From Cristatella mucedo (lineage: Eukaryota; Bryozoa; Phylactolaemata; Cristatellidae): 64,000 bases of DNA. The stretch lies in contig WPIO01000182.1 of assembly GCA_009760855.2 (NCBI GenBank), positions 72,001-136,000 on the forward strand. Direction: 5' to 3'. Made by a program: the position numbers and the translations under genes. The notes below the pieces were generated by a model that saw only the letters and a program-made list of their open reading frames with translations, was not told where the DNA came from and made no database searches. Positions 58,901 to 64,000 of this stretch are shown piece by piece. Position 1 is the first letter of the stretch. Each line of letters opens with the position of its first letter.

Positions 58901-60590
58901 TCACATGGGTAAGCCGACGACCGGATGCGCATAGCACTATTGCATCCCCGAGGGATGACGTGCTCAGAATTGTGGCTTCTTTCCACGATAGAACTAATAC
59001 TACTCAACAGAGGCTGCTGTTACCACACTCAGCTATACAGCTTACTGGTAATGTGCCTTTTTGGCTTGGAGAATGCTCATTCGGCCACAGTATTCCCCAA
59101 ACGAATTGCAGGGGTTGTTATCTCTATAAATGCATGAGACACGGTGGTGACCCGAAAAATCCACAAACCCTAGGGTTCAAGATTTGATTGTGTAGGGTTT
59201 CATTGACTCCAGGCCAACAAAATTTCCCCAGAGCCTAGGATTCGTCTGAGTTAGGAATATTAGTTACAAATCACGAATGCTTCTACCGTGGTTTTCTTAC
59301 CGGGTGCAAAAATGTGCGAAATGACCCTGGTTTTGCTGGATCGGGAGCATCTTTTGGCTTAGGACATAATCACCTATCGCGACAAATATGATGTTATAGT
59401 GCAGTCAAAGCACGTCGAAGTAAGATATACTAGATGCATCACGTATCCTCAGAACTAAAAATGTATCTTAACAACCCCATTGGGTATTTTTCCAGCAATC
59501 ACCGAAAGTTTGAAGCATGCCAATTTGAGCATGCACAACCATAGGCTTGACATGGCTCGGAGATGCAAGAAATCGATGACATGGTCGTAAGAGAAAAATC
59601 ATCCAACAACGCTTTCAGATAAACAAGCAATTAGATAATTTGTTTAAATCATTTCCTAGATCTGAACTCTCACTGGTCACAATGGTTTTGGCACCTAAGG
59701 TGTTTGATAAGACTTATAAAGCAATACTGTACAGCCATCTTTTTCATCAGAAACCATGGTTGACTGGTTTCTTACTCTAACCACACTATAAATTAATCGC
59801 ATATTCGCAAACCAGGTCTCACCTATGTCAGAGAATGGGCAAAACATGTCTCAAACCTTGAACATTCCCGAAATAGTGCCCGACATTGCCATCGACTTGC
59901 ACTTTTGTAGATGGGGACATCTGGCACATTACAAATTCTTACTTCACCGTTTTCTGACCATGCAGTAAAAAACTATTCTTCTAAAACCGCAACTGTTTCA
60001 GACTCCACATGAAATTACTGAACAAGTTAATTTTGCCGGTTTTGTACATTTCATAGGTTAAGATGGCAGCATACACAATTGGGTACATTTTTTCAATTTC
60101 CTCATATTAATCTTATCTTTTGGCAACAAGTTTTTGGCAATGATTTTTATCAAACTTAGCAAAGTTTCAGATTTGAGTTAATTCCTCTCGGAAATTAACT
60201 CAATTCGGATATAGAACCTCAAATTAAAAATTGTTGGGTCAGCACTGTGCATGCACACGCTAACCACAAGTAAGAATGGCTAGTTGGCGCTTTCACCGCT
60301 GTCTTAATAACTGCTTGACATTTGACACGAAGGTTTGTAGCGCTGATGCTCGGCGTTCCCTCTTCCAGCAGGATGGATTGGCCCGGACCGGCAGCATCGA
60401 GGAATGGAAATGGCTCCAATAAATCTGCAATATGCTGCACAGGTCTATATATTTCATCGTGCTGAGTTCTAGAAAACAAATACTTTTCTTCCTGATTGGT
60501 CATTCTTTCCTATGCACAGGCAGGCCAAGCATTCCAAGTGCATTATTATTATCCCTACCAGAGTATTTCTACAGCACACTGGTATCAGCC
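58901..60590. other. UBAP1 intron, no exon found
   Basis: AT-rich. I searched the minus strand here for the missing UMA exon (a PxGF.LP-like motif between phase-0 splice sites) and did not find it. ACCCTAGGGTTCAAG and TAGGGTTTC near 59165-59205 recall the TTTAGGG-like tracts. Confidence 0.4.
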
Positions 60591-60705
60591 TAAGTGTGGT
60601 CGTCATGGGTTCGAGTCTTGCATCAGGCCATTCTCTTTTTGCTTGCAACAAGCAAAGTGATGGCAGCTAAGGCTCTCGTTCCACTATAAACATGAAACTG
60701 CTGAT
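60590..60705 (+). mobile_element. SINE-A copy (diverged)
   Basis: GTGGTCGTCATGGGTTCGAGTC (B box), GCATCAGGCCATTC, GTGATGGCAGCTAAGGCTC and a CTATAAACATGAAACTGCTGATAA end. Confidence 0.65.
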
Positions 60706-61513
60706 AAAGATGACATGCATTTGTTTATCTTTTTTACATCTATGCAGCACAGCAGCAAACGTTTGTACGGTTGAGGTCAGATACGTTTTTAATAAGGGCT
60801 TAAACTTGACCTCGCCTGGATCGAACGATCATTTGAGTCCGAAGGATCAAGCCGTCAGGCATGAGGGAGGGAGGGGCTGTAGCCGAGTCGGAGGGGGGGG
60901 GGAGTGAGCACCGTTTGCACCGTTTAGGCAAGCTTGCACGGTAAAATAGCTACACACAGGCAAGAGCGCACAATCTCAAAACGAAGAGACAACTAATTTG
61001 AACTTCACAAAAACAACAAGTGTCTGTTGGTGACATTCCGCAGCACCATTGCAAAACTGGCAGGTGCTTTCATCGGCACATCAAAGCACTAGCACAACGG
61101 CGCGCTAAACTGATGCCCTCAGATCCAGCATCAGCTCAACGAAAAAATGCTTTGCTTCTATTGACTCTAATGCTACTGACAAGGTCTCCGGAGAAAGATG
61201 GCAGTTAATGCAGCACAACAAAACCTGTGCACGATGTATACAGCATAGTGATCTTCTCAGTAAGAAAAGTAAAAAAAAAAAAACGAATCGAGAGAGAGAC
61301 AAAGAACCAGTCGCATAGGCCTAAGCTGGAGAGGCGGCGTCACGAGAGTGTGAGAAGTATGTAGGACGTACTTGGGTCTGTAGACACAACGATTGGCTTC
61401 TCAAACATAGTCTGCCTTCAGATGAGGCCACCTACAAATGGTGCAAGGGTTAGTACAGTTCTAATCGACCCTAGAATTTCCCTAGCTGTGCAGTCACAAC
61501 TCGAGAAACTTAC

Positions 61514-61575
61514 CACGGGTGCAGTTCTAAAGTTGTCGCTGATTTTGAATGGAACGCCGTCCAAAACGACATGCG
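61514..61575 (-). CDS. UBAP1: UBAP1, exon with start of UMA domain
   Basis: Acceptor GTGCCTTTCTTTTAG| at 61576 and donor GTG|GTAAGT at 61513 enclose 62 bp: two bases, then 20 codons reading HVVLDGVPFKISDNFRTAPV. This matches the UMA (UBAP1-MVB12-associated) signature LDDVPFK.GDKF, which docks UBAP1 onto the ESCRT-I stalk. The preceding exon must end in phase 1 and supply the ATG; I did not find it. Joining straight to 57614 keeps the frame but skips about 20 residues of UMA. Confidence 0.8.
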
Positions 61576-61844
61576 CTAAAAGAAAGGCACCACAGCTGCA
61601 GCTCTCCACCAAAGAGCGCCGTGCACTGGTCCCCCCCCTCCGATTAGGCGGACATGAGCTGCCTGCCTGCCGATTGCCTGCACTGCTCGCCTTTGTACTG
61701 GCAGGTCACCGTTTGTGCAAATCACTTTTCACGGCCGTGAAATCCCTCCAATCTCTAGTTGTAAGCAGCAGCCACACAAAAAAAGAGGTCAATCTTGTGA
61801 CAGTGACAGCTAGTGACAGTGATAATCATATGCGCTCACTATCA

Positions 61845-62060
61845 TAGATTAATAATAACATTGTATAGCACCCTCAGAATATCTAATCTCTTTCTAGACA
61901 TTTTACATATGCTGCAAAGGAAGAATGATCGAATGGCTAGTGGTAGCATGCTCAATAAACAACAACCATGACATGGTTAGAGGTGAAATGCACAGGGTCA
62001 GCAGGCAAATATGGTAATGAAGCATACACAGTGTCACAGCACTTGCTTGCGAGAGCCACA
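61845..62060 (-). mobile_element. LINE-A 3' end fragment
   Basis: AATAATAACATTGTATAGCACC, TCTAATCTCTTTCTAGACATT, GCTGCAAAGGAAG and the 3' UTR motifs GGTGAAATGCACAGGGTCAGC. No coding part. Confidence 0.75.
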
Positions 62061-62069
62061 AGCGCTTGC

Positions 62070-62745
62070 TGAGGGTCACAAGACATCGCATTCTGCTCAC
62101 ATGCACCACATTCCGCTAGTGTGAAAAGGCATTATGAAATTGCAACCAATGTGCTAGCTGAAGCACCCAAAACAGCCTCGTCGGCCCAGCTGTTGCCATC
62201 AACGATGGAGCCGACTGTTAGGAAGAACCGCTGCTGCCTCGGAAACGCAGAGTCAATCGGCAGGCCCGTGCCTTGGAACACGTGCAAAGCAACACCTCAG
62301 GGGCCGCCTTGGGACCAGCAGCAAGCAAACAGCGCGCTGGGCACAACGTCACGCAGAACTGCAGCAAGCAGCAAGCTGAGAAGCACGAGAAGAGCCGGTA
62401 AAAATGGCTCCTAGATGGCAGCAGAAGTGTGCGATAGTGTCGGTTCGTGCAGTGGGGCCCCTGATTGCTAAGGGACAGATAGGCAGCTGCATCCTTGCAA
62501 TGAGTACCCGGAACGCTGATGATCGAGTCAGTGCGATCCGTCACTTCCCCATCCGTGGTGGCAGACTCCGCCTGGCTTCATGCATTTCAATAAGCAGGTT
62601 GGCACACTGCAGACAAGTGCCTACTTGGCCCATCTTCCGGCGGTCAGCCAAAGCATTACGCAACCATAATTTTGCACGCGGTAGTTTTTTACCTAACTGT
62701 GAACCCTTTAAAAATTTTCCTTAGATGTCTTCGTCATACATGACT
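62070..62745. other. no gene seen (UBAP1 5' side)
   Basis: Short frames on both strands, none with a recognised domain. Confidence 0.45.
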
Positions 62746-62976
62746 TTAAGCACACTTTAAGGCTCCTCCCCCCCCCCGGAGTTGCGAACTCAGCATTTGG
62801 TACCACACAGCTCTGATGAAAGGGCTTAGGTCTGCATTAGTATATCCCCACAAAGCTTCTATACACTGAGTACTTCTCTCGACCTCTGTCAACCAGTGCC
62901 ATGAACCAGGGAAATACCAAGCTCTTGCTTTAGTGCTACGCGGTTCTTTATCTGTCCATAAAAATTTGCCATTCAC
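62746..62976 (-). CDS. uncharacterised open frame, 76 codons
   Basis: Minus frame starting MNGKFLWTDKEPRSTKARAW and continuing YFPGSWHWLTEVERSTQCIE. It is Trp-rich with AT-leaning codons, unlike UBAP1. It remains open upstream past the ATG (about 30 more codons). No family recognised; it may be a transposon fragment or chance. Confidence 0.2.
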   Translation of the reverse strand: MNGKFLWTDKEPRSTKARAWYFPGSWHWLTEVERSTQCIEALWGYTNADLSPFIRAVWYQMLSSQLRGGGGALKCA

Positions 62977-62979
62977 AAT

Positions 62980-64000
62980 AATACCGTTGTCCCAATCTTT
63001 GCATTGGAGCGAACCGAAGTAAATGACTGTTCAAACTGCCTTAAATATAAGCGTTTCAAGAATAATTAGAAGCACTAAAGCACCTTATGAGAACTAACGA
63101 TTAGACTGCGGCCGATTGAGATACGTGAAATATACAGCTACAAGCGGTAGCGCATAATTAAGCCGCAGCATCAATATGAAGAGAACACTAATTCTGCACC
63201 AAGCGATTCTACACGTGCAACTGACAATTCAGAACCACCGCATTGCCTGCAAAATAAGCTGCGCGCTCTTAAATCCAAGAAAAAGCATTTTGTAATGAAT
63301 TAAGAGCCTCTAGATTACTCACTGCTACAAGTCGCGACCCACTGGCCAGGAGAGGACATGGGCTTCCGTGTCCTGGGCGCTCTTGGTCACCGAACAGGTC
63401 AACCTGAGAAGAATGACGACAGCAACAATGAAGAGGCTGCTGGTTTAAAATCCTTAGCAGTAGCTCTCGACCTGCTATAGCACAGATCTCGATTCTCGGT
63501 CATGTATCATACACAACGGAGCCGATCCTCCTCCCCAACTCATTTCGGCAAAGCATAGAATCGGATCATTTCACAAACGCAGCCCTACCGTAGCGATGGC
63601 GGCACCGCTGCCGCGAAGCCCTTTCTGAGCTGGAGCCTTTTTAACTAACGGGTGTGTATGGCGGTATCCTCAGCAGAGAGGATTGCAGGAGTATAATAAG
63701 CACGGGACTCCAGTGACGGTCTGTGTCGTCACACGATAACACCAAAGAGCTCCTCCATCATGGCTGCCCGAGTTCGTGGTCGATCGTTACCGGCTCACCC
63801 GTATACTTTTAGCTTTACATCTCATATGGGATGAGAAGCACTGCATCGCAGCATTTTAACAGAAATACGGCGTGCCTTTAATTGCGTTCCAACAGCTTGG
63901 TGGCGATAGTGCAGACTGGTGTGGTGGTATCTTTCCGGTCCCGGACAGGTGGAGTACCAGAATACCTGTGGCTCATCCCCCTCAGACGGAGCTGGTCATT
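62980..64000. other. UBAP1 upstream region, no verified exon
   Basis: A possible minus-strand exon lies at about 63324-63404: acceptor CATTCTTCTCAG|, donor GTAGCA|GTGAGT, 27 codons VDLFGDQERPGHGSPCPLLA then SGSRLVA. Its phase-0 end does not fit the phase-1 start needed at 61575, so it can only be non-coding 5' UTR or chance. Confidence 0.3.

Noticed and set aside
62218-62544. Minus frame beginning near 62544 as the UBAP1 first exon
   Set aside because: The supposed initiator is GTG rather than ATG and the donor would be a poor GTACTC; the peptide has no similarity to UBAP1.

Overview
The window is nuclear DNA from a metazoan, most likely an invertebrate. It has spliced genes with GT-AG introns, GC-rich coding exons in AT-richer introns, and many degraded non-LTR retrotransposons, tRNA-derived SINEs, solo LTRs and microsatellites. 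There is no operon structure, phage or CRISPR. I do not assign a species.

Minus-strand genes. Two identified genes lie in the right half. A CYB561-family ascorbate-dependent transmembrane ferric/monodehydroascorbate reductase is complete in four coding exons (41939 down to 32688). The exon phases close exactly to 242 residues and all four haem-ligand histidines are present. Upstream of it, on the same strand, is UBAP1, the ESCRT-I subunit (about 61575 down to 47064): half of the UMA domain, a 516-codon Ala/Pro-rich exon with the UBAP1 acidic motif, and three exons for the C-terminal overlapping-UBA (SOUBA) domain. Its start codon and one middle UMA exon were not found.

Plus-strand genes. The left half is mostly transposon debris but holds two gene pieces seen only through splice signals. 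Exons at 9957-10394 encode a leucine-rich-repeat C-terminal cap followed by a transmembrane helix, with a possible Cys-rich final exon at 11758. A four-exon chain (18425-22290) ends in a stop and encodes about 130 residues of a protein I do not recognise. It is the best candidate for something undescribed.

Mobile DNA. LINE-A is an L2/CR1-like element with many copies; several are near-identical, so recently active. It ends in a conserved hairpin followed by (AAT)n. LINE-B is a second, related family. SINE-A has a tRNA-like A/B-box head. SINE-B appears to join a tRNA-like head to the LINE-A tail. Two solo LTRs (707 and 1340 bp) are flanked by exact 4-bp target-site duplications; one sits inside a LINE-B copy and the other inside a degenerate CCCTAAA tract. 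Long GA/CT, AT and GT microsatellites fill several introns.

No new multi-gene system is visible. Most short open frames are chance or transposon-derived.
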